A stretch of DNA of 64,000 bases from Variovorax sp. J22G73 (lineage in GTDB: Bacteria > Pseudomonadota > Gammaproteobacteria > Burkholderiales > Burkholderiaceae_C). The stretch is taken from positions 1-64,000 of the forward strand of contig NZ_JASZYK010000016.1 of the NCBI RefSeq assembly GCF_030317035.1. The letters run 5' to 3'. The first letter of the stretch is position 1; every line of letters begins with the position of its first letter. The notes under the pieces are model-generated. The model had not been told where the DNA came from. It searched no databases and saw only the letters and a list, made by a program, of their open reading frames with translations. Of this stretch, positions 39,818 through 48,136 are shown in pieces. The translations under genes were made by a program, and so were the position numbers.

Positions 39818-41917
39818 ATGACCGCCAATACAAAAACCTCTCTCTCGCTGTTCGACGCAGCGCTGGTCAAGCCCGCTCTGTGGGGCGCCTTCGCCAAGCT
39901 CAACCCGCGCACCCAGTGGCGCAACCCGGTGATGTTCATCGTGTACATCGGCAGCATCCTCACGACGCTGCTGTGGGTGCATGCGCTGAGCTTCCCGGGC
40001 GACACCGGCATGAAGCCCGCCTTCGTGCTCGCCATCACCGTGTGGCTGTGGTTCACCGTGCTGTTCGCGAACTTCGCCGAAGCGCTGGCCGAAGGCCGCA
40101 GCAAGGCACAGGCCGCGTCGCTGCGCGGGCTGCGCAAGGACACCTGGGCCAAGAAGCTCACCGAGCCGCACCACGGCGCGCAGTGGCTGCCCGAACAGGC
40201 GCCCAACCTGCGCAAGGGCGACATCGTGCTGGTGGAAACCGGCGACGTGATCCCGCTGGACGGCGAAGTCATCGAAGGCGTGGCCTCGGTCGACGAGAGC
40301 GCCATCACCGGCGAATCGGCACCGGTGGTGCGCGAATCGGGCGGCGACTTCTCGGCCGTGACGGGCGGCACCCGCGTGCTGTCCGACTGGCTGGTGGTGC
40401 GCGTGTCGGTGAACCCGGGCGAGTCGTTTCTCGACCGCATGATCGGCATGGTCGAGGCCGCCAAGCGCCAGAAAACGCCCAACGAGATCGCGCTCACCAT
40501 CCTGCTTGTGGCGCTGACGCTGGTGTTCCTGATGGTCACCGTCACGCTGCTGCCGTTCTCGGTGTTCAGCGTGGAGGCGGCCGGCGCCGGCACCGTGGTG
40601 TCGCTCACCGCGCTGGTCGCGCTGCTGGTGTGCCTGATTCCGACCACCATCGGCGGGCTGCTATCGGCCGTGGGCGTGGCCGGCATGAGCCGCATGATGC
40701 AGGCCAACGTGATCGCCACCTCGGGCCGCGCGGTGGAAGCCGCCGGCGACGTCGACGTGCTGCTGCTGGACAAGACCGGCACCATCACGCACGGCAACCG
40801 CCAGGCGACCTCGTTCCTGCCCGCCCCGGGCATCACCAAGGCACGGCTGGCCCGCGCCGCCATGTTCGCCTCGCTGGCCGACGAGACGCCCGAAGGCCGC
40901 AGCATCGTCGAGCTGGCGCGCCGCGACGGGCTGGACACCAGCGCCGTCGACGGCGCGCGCTTCGTGCCCTTCACCGCGCAGACGCGCATGAGCGGCGTCG
41001 ACCTGCCCGCGGCGCCCAACAGCCTGGACACCGACGACGTGCTGCTGCGCAAGGGCGCGGTGGAGGCCGTGCGCCGCCACGTCGAGGCGCTGGGCGGCAG
41101 CATGGCGCCCGAGGTGCTGCGCGCCGCGGAAGAAACCGCGCGCCGCGGCAGCACGCCGCTGGCCGTGGCCGAAGGCAACCGCGTGCTCGGCGTGGTCGAG
41201 CTGAAGGACATCGTCAAGGCCGACATCAAGGAGCGCTTTGCCGAGCTGCGCCGCATGGGCATCAAGACGGTGATGATCACCGGCGACAACAAGCTCACTG
41301 CCGCCGCCATTGCCGCCGAGGCCGGCGTGGACGACTTCCTGGCCGAGGCCACGCCGGAAGACAAGCTGGCGCTCATCCGCCAGTACCAGGCCGAAGGCCG
41401 CCTCGTGGCCATGACCGGCGACGGCACCAACGACGCCCCCGCGCTCGCGCAGGCCGACGTGGCCGTGGCCATGGGCAGCGGCACGCAGGCCGCCAAGGAG
41501 GCCGGCAACATGGTCGACCTGGACTCCAACCCGACCAAGCTGCTCGAGGTGGTGGAAACCGGCAAGGCGCTGCTGATGACGCGCGGCTCGCTCACCACCT
41601 TCTCGATCGCGAACGACGTGGCGAAGTATTTCGCCATCATTCCGGCGATCTTCGTGTCGACCTACCCGCAGCTGGGCGCGCTGAACGTGATGCGCCTGGC
41701 GAGCCCGTCGTCGGCCATTTTGAGCGCGGTGATCTTCAATGCGCTGGTCATCGTGTTCCTGATTCCGCTGGCGCTCAAGGGCGTGCGCTACCGGCCCGTG
41801 GGCGCCGCCGCGCTGCTGCGCCGCAACCTGGCCATCTACGGGCTGGGCGGCCTGCTGGTTCCCTTCATCGGCATCAAGCTGATCGACTGGCTGCTCGTCG
41901 CAGTCCACCTGGTCTGA
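39818..41917 (+). CDS. kdpB: Potassium-transporting ATPase ATP-binding subunit KdpB
   Basis: 699-aa P-type ATPase. TGES of the actuator is in SAITGESAPVV, the phosphorylated Asp in DKTGTIT, nucleotide-domain motifs follow and the hinge is GDGTNDAPAL. The TM4 Cys-Leu-Ile-Pro-Thr-Thr motif (VCLIPTTIGGL) is KdpB-specific. It drives high-affinity K+ uptake with KdpA. ATG 39818 with GTAAGGAG upstream is chosen; the kdpA stop is at 39807. Confidence 0.98.
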   Translation: MTANTKTSLSLFDAALVKPALWGAFAKLNPRTQWRNPVMFIVYIGSILTTLLWVHALSFPGDTGMKPAFVLAITVWLWFTVLFANFAEALAEGRSKAQAASLRGLRKDTWAKKLTEPHHGAQWLPEQAPNLRKGDIVLVETGDVIPLDGEVIEGVASVDESAITGESAPVVRESGGDFSAVTGGTRVLSDWLVVRVSVNPGESFLDRMIGMVEAAKRQKTPNEIALTILLVALTLVFLMVTVTLLPFSVFSVEAAGAGTVVSLTALVALLVCLIPTTIGGLLSAVGVAGMSRMMQANVIATSGRAVEAAGDVDVLLLDKTGTITHGNRQATSFLPAPGITKARLARAAMFASLADETPEGRSIVELARRDGLDTSAVDGARFVPFTAQTRMSGVDLPAAPNSLDTDDVLLRKGAVEAVRRHVEALGGSMAPEVLRAAEETARRGSTPLAVAEGNRVLGVVELKDIVKADIKERFAELRRMGIKTVMITGDNKLTAAAIAAEAGVDDFLAEATPEDKLALIRQYQAEGRLVAMTGDGTNDAPALAQADVAVAMGSGTQAAKEAGNMVDLDSNPTKLLEVVETGKALLMTRGSLTTFSIANDVAKYFAIIPAIFVSTYPQLGALNVMRLASPSSAILSAVIFNALVIVFLIPLALKGVRYRPVGAAALLRRNLAIYGLGGLLVPFIGIKLIDWLLVAVHLV

Positions 41918-41929
41918 GGAGTTCTCGTC

Positions 41930-42559
41930 ATGAACAACAACAACGGCAACCACGGCAACCACGGCAACATCGTTCGCCCCGCGCTCGTGCTCTTCGTGCT
42001 GCTGAGCGCGCTCACCGGCCTCATCTACCCCATGGCCGTCACCGGCGCCGCCAAGGCGGTGTTCCCCGCGCAGGCGGACGGCAGCCTGGTCGTGCTCGAC
42101 GGCACCACCGTGGGCTCGAAGCTCATCGGCCAGAACTTCAGCGACCCGAGGCACTTCTGGGGCCGGCCGTCGGCCACCGCGCCGCAGCCGTACAACGCCA
42201 GCGCCTCGGGCGGCTCCAACCAGGGGCCGCTGAACCCGGCGCTCACCGACGCGGTGAAGGCGCGCGTCGAGGCGCTGCGCGCGGCCGATCCGGGCAACAC
42301 CGCGCCGGTGCCGGTCGACCTGGTCACCACCTCGGGCAGCGGACTCGACCCCGACATCAGCCCGGCCGCCGCCAGGTACCAGGCGGCGCGCGTGGCGCGT
42401 GCGCGCGGCGTGCCGATCGAGCAGGTCAACGCGCTGATCGCCAACAACACGCAAGGCCCGCTGTGGGGCTTTCTGGGCGAGCACCGCGTCAACGTGCTGG
42501 CGCTGAACATCGCGCTGGACGCGTCTTCCGGTGCCTTCAGTCCGTCGACCCCGCGTTGA
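41930..42559 (+). CDS. kdpC: Potassium-transporting ATPase subunit KdpC
   Basis: 209 aa, one N-terminal TM helix (RPALVLFVLLSALTGLIYPMAVTG) and a periplasmic domain. KdpC hallmarks: GQNFSDPRHFWGRPSAT, YNASASGGSNQGPLNP, VTTSGSGLDPDISPAAARYQAARVARARG. The N-terminus has a short Asn-Gly-Asn-His repeat (about residues 2-11). GAGGAG at ~41917-41922 precedes it. Confidence 0.97.
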   Translation: MNNNNGNHGNHGNIVRPALVLFVLLSALTGLIYPMAVTGAAKAVFPAQADGSLVVLDGTTVGSKLIGQNFSDPRHFWGRPSATAPQPYNASASGGSNQGPLNPALTDAVKARVEALRAADPGNTAPVPVDLVTTSGSGLDPDISPAAARYQAARVARARGVPIEQVNALIANNTQGPLWGFLGEHRVNVLALNIALDASSGAFSPSTPR

Positions 42560-42572
42560 GGAGCAAACAACC

Positions 42573-42932
42573 ATGGCCTATGCCGCCTACCGTGAACACC
42601 CCGGCGTGCCGCGAATGCACGCTCCCATGAACAACCACCCGAGCCCGTTCTATGTGCTCGACGTCACCGTGTGCTGTGCCGACGCCCTGCGCGTGCGCCG
42701 CAGCATCGCCGGCTGCCCCGACGCGGGCGTGGTGCGCTGCGAGCCGCTGCTGCACGGCTGCTGCTCGCAGGAAAGCGACGCGCCCTGCGTGCGCCTGATG
42801 ATCCGCCTGCCGCTCGCGCGCTATGCCGACGTGCTGCACCGGCTGATCGAGTGCGTGCCCTCCGGCGAGATCGGCCGGCTCGTGAGCTGGCGCGAGCACC
42901 TCGCGCGCTGCGGCCTGCGCCATGGTCACTGA
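42573..42932 (+). CDS. Cys-rich 119-aa protein following kdpC
   Basis: No family recognised. From residue ~25 the pattern is beta (FYVLDVTV), Cys-Cys-Ala-Asp-Ala-Leu-Arg-Val-Arg-Arg-Ser-Ile helix, beta (GVVRCEPLLHG), Cys-Cys, then beta (VRLMIRLPLA) and helices, ending in a Cys/His-rich tail; this looks ferredoxin-like or ACT-like. It has eight Cys, suggesting metal or disulfide chemistry. GAGGAG precedes ATG 42573, and the gene follows kdpC by 13 bp, so it is in the kdp operon. A regulatory or sensory role in K+ uptake is inferred from position only. Confidence 0.65.
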   Translation: MAYAAYREHPGVPRMHAPMNNHPSPFYVLDVTVCCADALRVRRSIAGCPDAGVVRCEPLLHGCCSQESDAPCVRLMIRLPLARYADVLHRLIECVPSGEIGRLVSWREHLARCGLRHGH

Positions 42933-43056
42933 CCTGCTGCTGGCCTTGCTGGCCATGGCGGCGCTGTTCGTGCCGCTGGGCTTTGCGTGGTGGGTGCTGT
43001 CGCGCACCGTCCGGCGCCACCATCGTCCCCGCGGCAAGGACGAGTCGGCGCGCTGA
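42922..43056 (+). CDS. 44-aa single-pass membrane protein at the end of the kdp operon
   Basis: Too short to be found by default length cut-offs. It begins MVTDLLLALLAMAALFVPLG, one TM helix (~4-26), followed by a basic tail with His/Arg (RTVRRHHRPRGKDESAR). It overlaps the Cys-rich gene by 11 nt in another frame, which suggests coupling. No recognised family. It is convergent with the MFS gene 51 bp on. Reality is supported by its position and helix/basic-tail layout; expression is unproven. Confidence 0.5.
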   Translation: MVTDLLLALLAMAALFVPLGFAWWVLSRTVRRHHRPRGKDESAR

Positions 43057-43107
43057 CAGGCGTGCCGTTTCCGCATGCGGGCCGATCTCCGCTCCGAAGC
43101 CGCCGGG

Positions 43108-44541
43108 TCAGGCCGGGCCAGTCTTCGCCGTGTTTCGCGCGTTGTTTCGCGCCATGTCCCGCGCCAGCCCCGCGCAACCCAACTGCACCGCGGCGCCCGC
43201 GAACATCGCGATCTGCAGCCCCCGGGCACCGCCGTGCGCTGCCGCAAAGAGCGCGCCCAGCATCGCGACGCCGAGCGTGGCGCCCGCGATGCGCGCGACG
43301 TTGATCAACGCCGACGCCGTGCCCGAGCGCGCGGCATCGACCGCACCGACCGCCGCGCCCATCAGCGGGCCGGTGGCCAGGCCCATGCCGATGCCCGTCG
43401 ACACCAGCCCCGCTTGCGCGAGCGCGAGCGCGAGCGCGATCGATGCGAAGGGCGCGCCGATCCCGATCAGGATCAGCCCGCAGCCGATGACCGCCACGCC
43501 GCCGCAGGTCATGGTGCGCGCGCCGAGCCGCGTGGTCAGCCTGCCGCTGAACGGCGAGACGGCCACGAACGCCAGCGCCATCGGGATCAGCGCGCGGCCG
43601 GCCTGCGTGGCGTCGAGCGCGCCGGTGCTCAACCAGGTGAGCGGCACCAGGAACAGCGTGCCGTACATGCCGAAGGTCATGCCGACGGTGGCGACCATCG
43701 CGCCGCGGAACGCGCGAACCTTGAAGAGGTCGAGCGGCACCAGCGCCGCGGCGCCCTTGCCGCGCTCGATGCGAAGAAACAGCGCGAAGGCGACCACGGC
43801 CCCCGCCAGCACGGCGGCAGCCAGCGCCGGCGCGTCGTGCGATTGGATGGCGGCGAAGGCCAGGCCGCCCAGCGCGAGCGCACCGGAGACCTGCGCCGGC
43901 ATGTCGAGGCTGCGGCCGCTGGGGTCCGACGATTCGGGAATCGCGCGCAACGCCAGCACCAGCGCGGCCCCGCTCAGCGGGATCACCGCGAGAAAGATGC
44001 TGCGCCATCCGAAGTGATGGATCAGCACGCCGCCCAGCGGCGCGCCGATGGCCATGGCAAGGCCGTTGCATGCGGCCCAGATGCCCAGCGCCCGGCCGCG
44101 CTCGGCGGCGTCCTGCCACACCACCCGAACGATCGCAAGGGACGCGGGCATCAGCAGCGCCGCGCCCAGGCCCGCCAGCGCACGGCCGGCGATCAGCATC
44201 CAGACCGACGTCGAAAACGCGCACAGCAGCGTGGCGCCGGTGAACACCGCCGCACCCGTCATGAAGATGCGGCGCCGGCCGTACAGGTCGGCCAGCAGGC
44301 CCCCGGTGAGCAGCAGCACGGCGTAGACCAGGTTGTAGCTGTCCACCACCCACTGCAGCGCGATGACGCTCGCGGAGAAATAGTCCCCGATGGGGCGCGT
44401 GCCGAGATTGACCACGGCCATGTCGACCTGCGCGACCAGGACCGCCAGGCACAGCGTGACCAGCGCGAGCCCGCGGTGCCCGCCAGCGGCGCGGCCGGGC
44501 GGCGAAGGAGCCGGAGGGGTGGGAGAAGAGGTGCTGTTCAT
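43108..44541 (-). CDS. MFS drug exporter, DHA2 (14-TM) type
   Basis: 477 aa. The N-terminal VAQVDMAVVNLGTRPIGDYF corresponds to the DHA2 motif D1, LADLYGRRRIFM is motif A, and LAGLGAALLMPASLAIV and GAPLGGVLIHHFGWRSIFLAVIP (motif C region) follow. About 13-14 hydrophobic segments. Probably exports small organics or drugs by proton antiport. It lies on the opposite strand between kdpC and its two accessory genes on one side and kdpD on the other, interrupting an otherwise continuous kdp locus. Confidence 0.93.
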   Translation of the reverse strand: MNSTSSPTPPAPSPPGRAAGGHRGLALVTLCLAVLVAQVDMAVVNLGTRPIGDYFSASVIALQWVVDSYNLVYAVLLLTGGLLADLYGRRRIFMTGAAVFTGATLLCAFSTSVWMLIAGRALAGLGAALLMPASLAIVRVVWQDAAERGRALGIWAACNGLAMAIGAPLGGVLIHHFGWRSIFLAVIPLSGAALVLALRAIPESSDPSGRSLDMPAQVSGALALGGLAFAAIQSHDAPALAAAVLAGAVVAFALFLRIERGKGAAALVPLDLFKVRAFRGAMVATVGMTFGMYGTLFLVPLTWLSTGALDATQAGRALIPMALAFVAVSPFSGRLTTRLGARTMTCGGVAVIGCGLILIGIGAPFASIALALALAQAGLVSTGIGMGLATGPLMGAAVGAVDAARSGTASALINVARIAGATLGVAMLGALFAAAHGGARGLQIAMFAGAAVQLGCAGLARDMARNNARNTAKTGPA

Positions 44542-44670
44542 GGTGTGTCTGCTTTCCAGGCTTCAGACGATTCATTCTGGGCCGCGGGAAATTCGCCGCT
44601 TCGCCCGCGAGCGAAGCGTTCGACACGCCACTGGCGCCCCTGCCACCCGATGCGATAACCTGAGTTGCCG

Positions 44671-47433
44671 ATGAACGACATGCTCCGCCCCGACCCCGAC
44701 GCCCTGATTGCGCAGCTGCGCAACAGCGAGGCGCGCGCCCAGCGCGGCAAGCTGCGCATCTACTTCGGCGCCAGCGCCGGCGTGGGAAAAACCTGGGCCA
44801 TGCTGAGCGCCGCGCAGCGCGAGCAGGCGGCGGGGCGCGACGTGCTCATCGGCGTGGTCGAGACGCACGGCCGCAGCGAAACCGCCGCGCTGCTCGCAGG
44901 GCTGGCCGCGCTGCCGCTGCGTGAGCTGGCCTACCGCGGCCGCACGCTGGCCGAGTTCGACCTGGACGCCGCGCTGGCCCGCAAGCCCGCCGTGCTGCTG
45001 GTCGACGAGCTGGCCCACACCAACGCGCCCGGCTCGCGCCACGCGAAGCGCTGGCAGGACGTGCAGGAGCTGCTGGCCGCGGGCATCGAGGTGTGGTCGG
45101 CGCTGAACGTGCAGCACCTGGAGAGCCTGAACGGCACGGTGGGCGCCATCACCGGCGTGCGCGTGCACGAGACCGTGCCCGACACCGTGCTCGACGAGGC
45201 CGACGAGGTGGTGCTGGTCGACGTCACGCCCGACGAACTCACCGCGCGGCTGGCCGCCGGCAAGGTCTACCTGCCCCAGCAGGCCGAGCGCGCAGCGCAG
45301 AACTTCTTCCGCAAAGGCAACCTGATCGCGCTGCGCGAGATTGCGCTGCGCCGCACGGCCGAGCATGTGGAAGACGACGTGCGCGGCTGGCGCGTGGAGC
45401 AGTCGGGCGCCGGCGCGGGCGGCACCTGGGGCAACGGCAAGGGCCGCGGCCTGCAGGCCTGGAACACCTCGGGCGCCATCCTCGCGTGCGTGGGCCCGCA
45501 CGAAGGCGCGGCGCAAACGGTGCGCACCGCGGCGCGGCTGGCCGGCCAGCTCAATGTGCGCTGGCATGCGGCCTACGTCGAGACGCCGCGGCTGCAGCGG
45601 CTGGCCGCGGCGGAACGCGACCGCATCCTGGCGGTGCTCAAGCTGGCGGAAGAACTGGGCGCGGCCACGGCAGTGCTCACCGGCGCCGACGTGGCCGAGC
45701 AGCTCGCCGAGCAGGCGCGCCGGCTCAACTGCGCGACGCTGGTGCTCGGGCGCTCCGAGCCGGCGGCGGGCTGGCGCCGCTGGTGGCCCGCGGCCGCGCA
45801 GCCGCTGTCGGCGGCCATCGCCGCGCAGGCGCCCGCGCTGGACATCATGGAAGTCGCGCGGGCCGACAGCTCGCGCCGCCTGTCGCGCGCGCCGCTGGAG
45901 GGCGCGCGCATCGACAGCGACGACCACGAGAAGGCGCCCACCTACTGGCCCGCCTACGCCTGGGCCACCGCCACCAGCGTGGCGCTCACGCTGCTGTGCA
46001 CGCCGCTGGCCAGCGTGCTGGAGCTGTCGAACATCGTCATGCTGCTGCTGCTCGGCGTGGTGGGCGTGGCGATGCGCTTCGGGCGCGGGCCCTCGGCGCT
46101 GGCCGCGCTGCTGAACGTGGCGGCGTTCGACTATTTCTTCGTGCCGCCGCGCATGTCCTTCGCGGTGAGCGACGTGCAGTACGTGCTGACCTTCGCGATC
46201 ATGCTCGGCGTCGGCCTGCTGGTGGGCCAGCTCACCGCGGGCCTGCGCTTCGCGGCCGGCGTGTCGACCAGCCGCGAGCGGCGCGCGCGCTCGCTGTTCG
46301 AGCTCACGCGCGAGCTGTCGGCCGCGCTCGAAAGCTCGCAGGTGGTCGCGCTCGGCGCGGCCGCGGTGCGCGGCCATTTCGGCGGCGATGCGCTGGTGCT
46401 GGTGACCGACGCGGCCGACCAGCTGGTGCTGCCCGCCGAGCCGCCCCGGGGCTTCGACCCGCAGGTGGCCGACTGGGCCTTTCGCCACGGCCAGAGCGCG
46501 GGCCTGGCGACTGCCACGCTGGCCGCGCAGCCCTGGCACTACGTGCCGCTGCAGGCGCCGATGCGCGTGCGCGGCGTGCTGGCGCTGTCGCCCGCGCAGC
46601 CGCGCTGGCTGCTCATTCCCGAACAGGCGCAGCAGCTGGACACGCTGGCGCGCCAGATCGCCATTGCGCTGGAGCGCGTGCACTACGTCGAGGTGGCGCA
46701 GCAGGCCGTGGTCGAGATGGAGTCGGAACGCCTGCGCAACGCGCTGCTCGGCGCCATTTCGCACGACGTACGCACGCCGCTCACCGCGCTCATCGCGCTG
46801 GCCGAGTCGCTGCAGACGCTGCCGCCGGATGAACATGCCGACGCCGCGCGCGCCATCGTCGCGCAGGCGCACGAGCTGCATGCGCTGGTGAACAACCTGC
46901 TCGACATGGCGCGGCTCGAAAGCGGCATTGCCGGCGGCGCCGTGAACCTGCGGCGCGACTGGCAGTCGGTGGAAGAGGTGGTGGGCTCGGCCATTCGCGC
47001 GGCGCGCACCTCGCTGGGCAGCACCGTGGTGCAGACCGCGCTCGACCCCGACCTGCCGCTGGTCGAGTTCGACGCGGTGCTGATCGAGCGCGTGCTGGTC
47101 AACCTGCTGGAGAACGCCACCAAGTACGGTGCGCCGCCCATCGTGGTCGGCGCGCGGGCCGAACCCGGCACGCTGGTGCTCACCGTGCGCGACCACGGCC
47201 CGGGCCTGCCCGCCGCGCTGCTCGGCCACGAACAGAAGCTGTTCGACAAGTTCACGCGCGGCGAGGCCGAGTCGGCCACGCCCGGCGTGGGCCTGGGGCT
47301 GGCCATCTGCAAGGCGGTGGTGAGCGCGCACGGCGGCGAAATCGCGGCGGGGAATGCGCGCAGCGGCGGTGCAGAATTCACGGTCGCCTTGCCGCGCCGC
47401 GAGCCGCCGGAACCCGCCGAAGCCCAACTCTGA
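44671..47433 (+). CDS. kdpD: Osmosensitive K+ sensor histidine kinase KdpD
   Basis: 920 aa. The KdpD N-terminal domain (~25-235) has Walker A GASAGVGKT at 33-41 and LVDELAHTNAPGSRH. A USP domain follows (~260-385), then four TM helices (~425-520), a GAF domain, HisKA with ISHDVRTPLTALIALAESL, and HATPase with N-box LVNLLENATKYG and GHP-like DHGPGLP. It senses K+ limitation and phosphorylates KdpE. ATG 44671 is chosen; no strong Shine-Dalgarno is seen. It is 3 bp apart from kdpE on the other side. The MFS gene is divergent, with 129 bp between. Confidence 0.97.
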   Translation: MNDMLRPDPDALIAQLRNSEARAQRGKLRIYFGASAGVGKTWAMLSAAQREQAAGRDVLIGVVETHGRSETAALLAGLAALPLRELAYRGRTLAEFDLDAALARKPAVLLVDELAHTNAPGSRHAKRWQDVQELLAAGIEVWSALNVQHLESLNGTVGAITGVRVHETVPDTVLDEADEVVLVDVTPDELTARLAAGKVYLPQQAERAAQNFFRKGNLIALREIALRRTAEHVEDDVRGWRVEQSGAGAGGTWGNGKGRGLQAWNTSGAILACVGPHEGAAQTVRTAARLAGQLNVRWHAAYVETPRLQRLAAAERDRILAVLKLAEELGAATAVLTGADVAEQLAEQARRLNCATLVLGRSEPAAGWRRWWPAAAQPLSAAIAAQAPALDIMEVARADSSRRLSRAPLEGARIDSDDHEKAPTYWPAYAWATATSVALTLLCTPLASVLELSNIVMLLLLGVVGVAMRFGRGPSALAALLNVAAFDYFFVPPRMSFAVSDVQYVLTFAIMLGVGLLVGQLTAGLRFAAGVSTSRERRARSLFELTRELSAALESSQVVALGAAAVRGHFGGDALVLVTDAADQLVLPAEPPRGFDPQVADWAFRHGQSAGLATATLAAQPWHYVPLQAPMRVRGVLALSPAQPRWLLIPEQAQQLDTLARQIAIALERVHYVEVAQQAVVEMESERLRNALLGAISHDVRTPLTALIALAESLQTLPPDEHADAARAIVAQAHELHALVNNLLDMARLESGIAGGAVNLRRDWQSVEEVVGSAIRAARTSLGSTVVQTALDPDLPLVEFDAVLIERVLVNLLENATKYGAPPIVVGARAEPGTLVLTVRDHGPGLPAALLGHEQKLFDKFTRGEAESATPGVGLGLAICKAVVSAHGGEIAAGNARSGGAEFTVALPRREPPEPAEAQL

Positions 47434-47437
47434 AGCC

Positions 47438-48136
47438 ATGCCATCTCCCACCGCCATCGTGATCGAAGACGAGCCGCAGATCCGCCGCTTCGTGCGCGGC
47501 GCGCTCGAAGCCGAGGGCTGGCTGGTGCATGAGGCAGGCACCTTGCGCGACGGCCTGGCGGCGGCCGGCACGCGCCAGCCCGACCTGCTGGTGCTCGACC
47601 TGGGCCTGCCCGACGGCGACGGCGTGTCGCTGATTCGCGATGTGCGCGGCTGGTCGGCCGTGCCGATCATCGTGCTGTCTGCGCGCACCGACGAGGCCGA
47701 CAAGATCGCCGCGCTGGACGCCGGCGCCGACGACTACCTGACCAAGCCCTTCGGCACCGGCGAGCTGCTCGCGCGCGTGCGGGCCAACCTGCGCCGCCCG
47801 CGCGCGGCGGGCGGTGGCAGCGACGAGCCGCCCGAGGCGCTGTTCCGCTTCGGCGACATCGAGCTCGACCGCGCCGCGCGCCTGGTGCGGCGCGCCGGCG
47901 CCGAGGTGCACCTGACGCCCACCGAGTACCGCCTGCTGTCGGTGCTGGTCGCCAACGCCGGCCGCGTGCTCACCCAGCGCCAGCTGCTGCGCGAGGTGTG
48001 GGGGCCGTCGCACACCGACCAGAGCCACTACCTGCGCATCTACATGGGCCACCTGCGGCAGAAGCTCGAAGCCGACCCGGCGCAGCCGAAGCACCTGCTG
48101 ACAGAGACGGCCGTGGGGTACCGGCTGGTCGTCTAG
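47438..48136 (+). CDS. kdpE: KDP operon response regulator KdpE
   Basis: 232 aa, OmpR/PhoB family. Receiver domain with Asp54 in LLVLDLGLPDGDG, Thr/Ser and Lys of SARTDEADK...TKPFGTGELLARVR, and a C-terminal winged HTH (EVHLTPTEYRLLSVLVANAGRVLTQRQLLREVWG). It activates kdp transcription. It directly follows kdpD (4 bp). The stop lies in CTAG 48133-48136, shared with the stop of the convergent carotenoid oxygenase. Confidence 0.97.
   Translation: MPSPTAIVIEDEPQIRRFVRGALEAEGWLVHEAGTLRDGLAAAGTRQPDLLVLDLGLPDGDGVSLIRDVRGWSAVPIIVLSARTDEADKIAALDAGADDYLTKPFGTGELLARVRANLRRPRAAGGGSDEPPEALFRFGDIELDRAARLVRRAGAEVHLTPTEYRLLSVLVANAGRVLTQRQLLREVWGPSHTDQSHYLRIYMGHLRQKLEADPAQPKHLLTETAVGYRLVV

Noticed and set aside
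37696..41640. A 1314-codon open frame on the minus strand across kdpA and kdpB
   Set aside because: It is antisense to two unmistakable genes and has no known motif. Long antisense frames are expected at this GC content.
42573..43056. Treating the two small ORFs after kdpC as part of kdpD
   Set aside because: They are separate frames followed by an oppositely oriented MFS gene, and KdpD begins complete at 44671.
43418..43445. GCGAGC hexamer run in the MFS gene as a CRISPR or functional repeat
   Set aside because: Short, coding, and explained by Ala-Leu-Ala-Leu codons in a membrane helix.
44572..47703. A 1043-codon minus-strand frame antisense to kdpD
   Set aside because: No recognisable domain. 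kdpD on the other strand explains the conservation.
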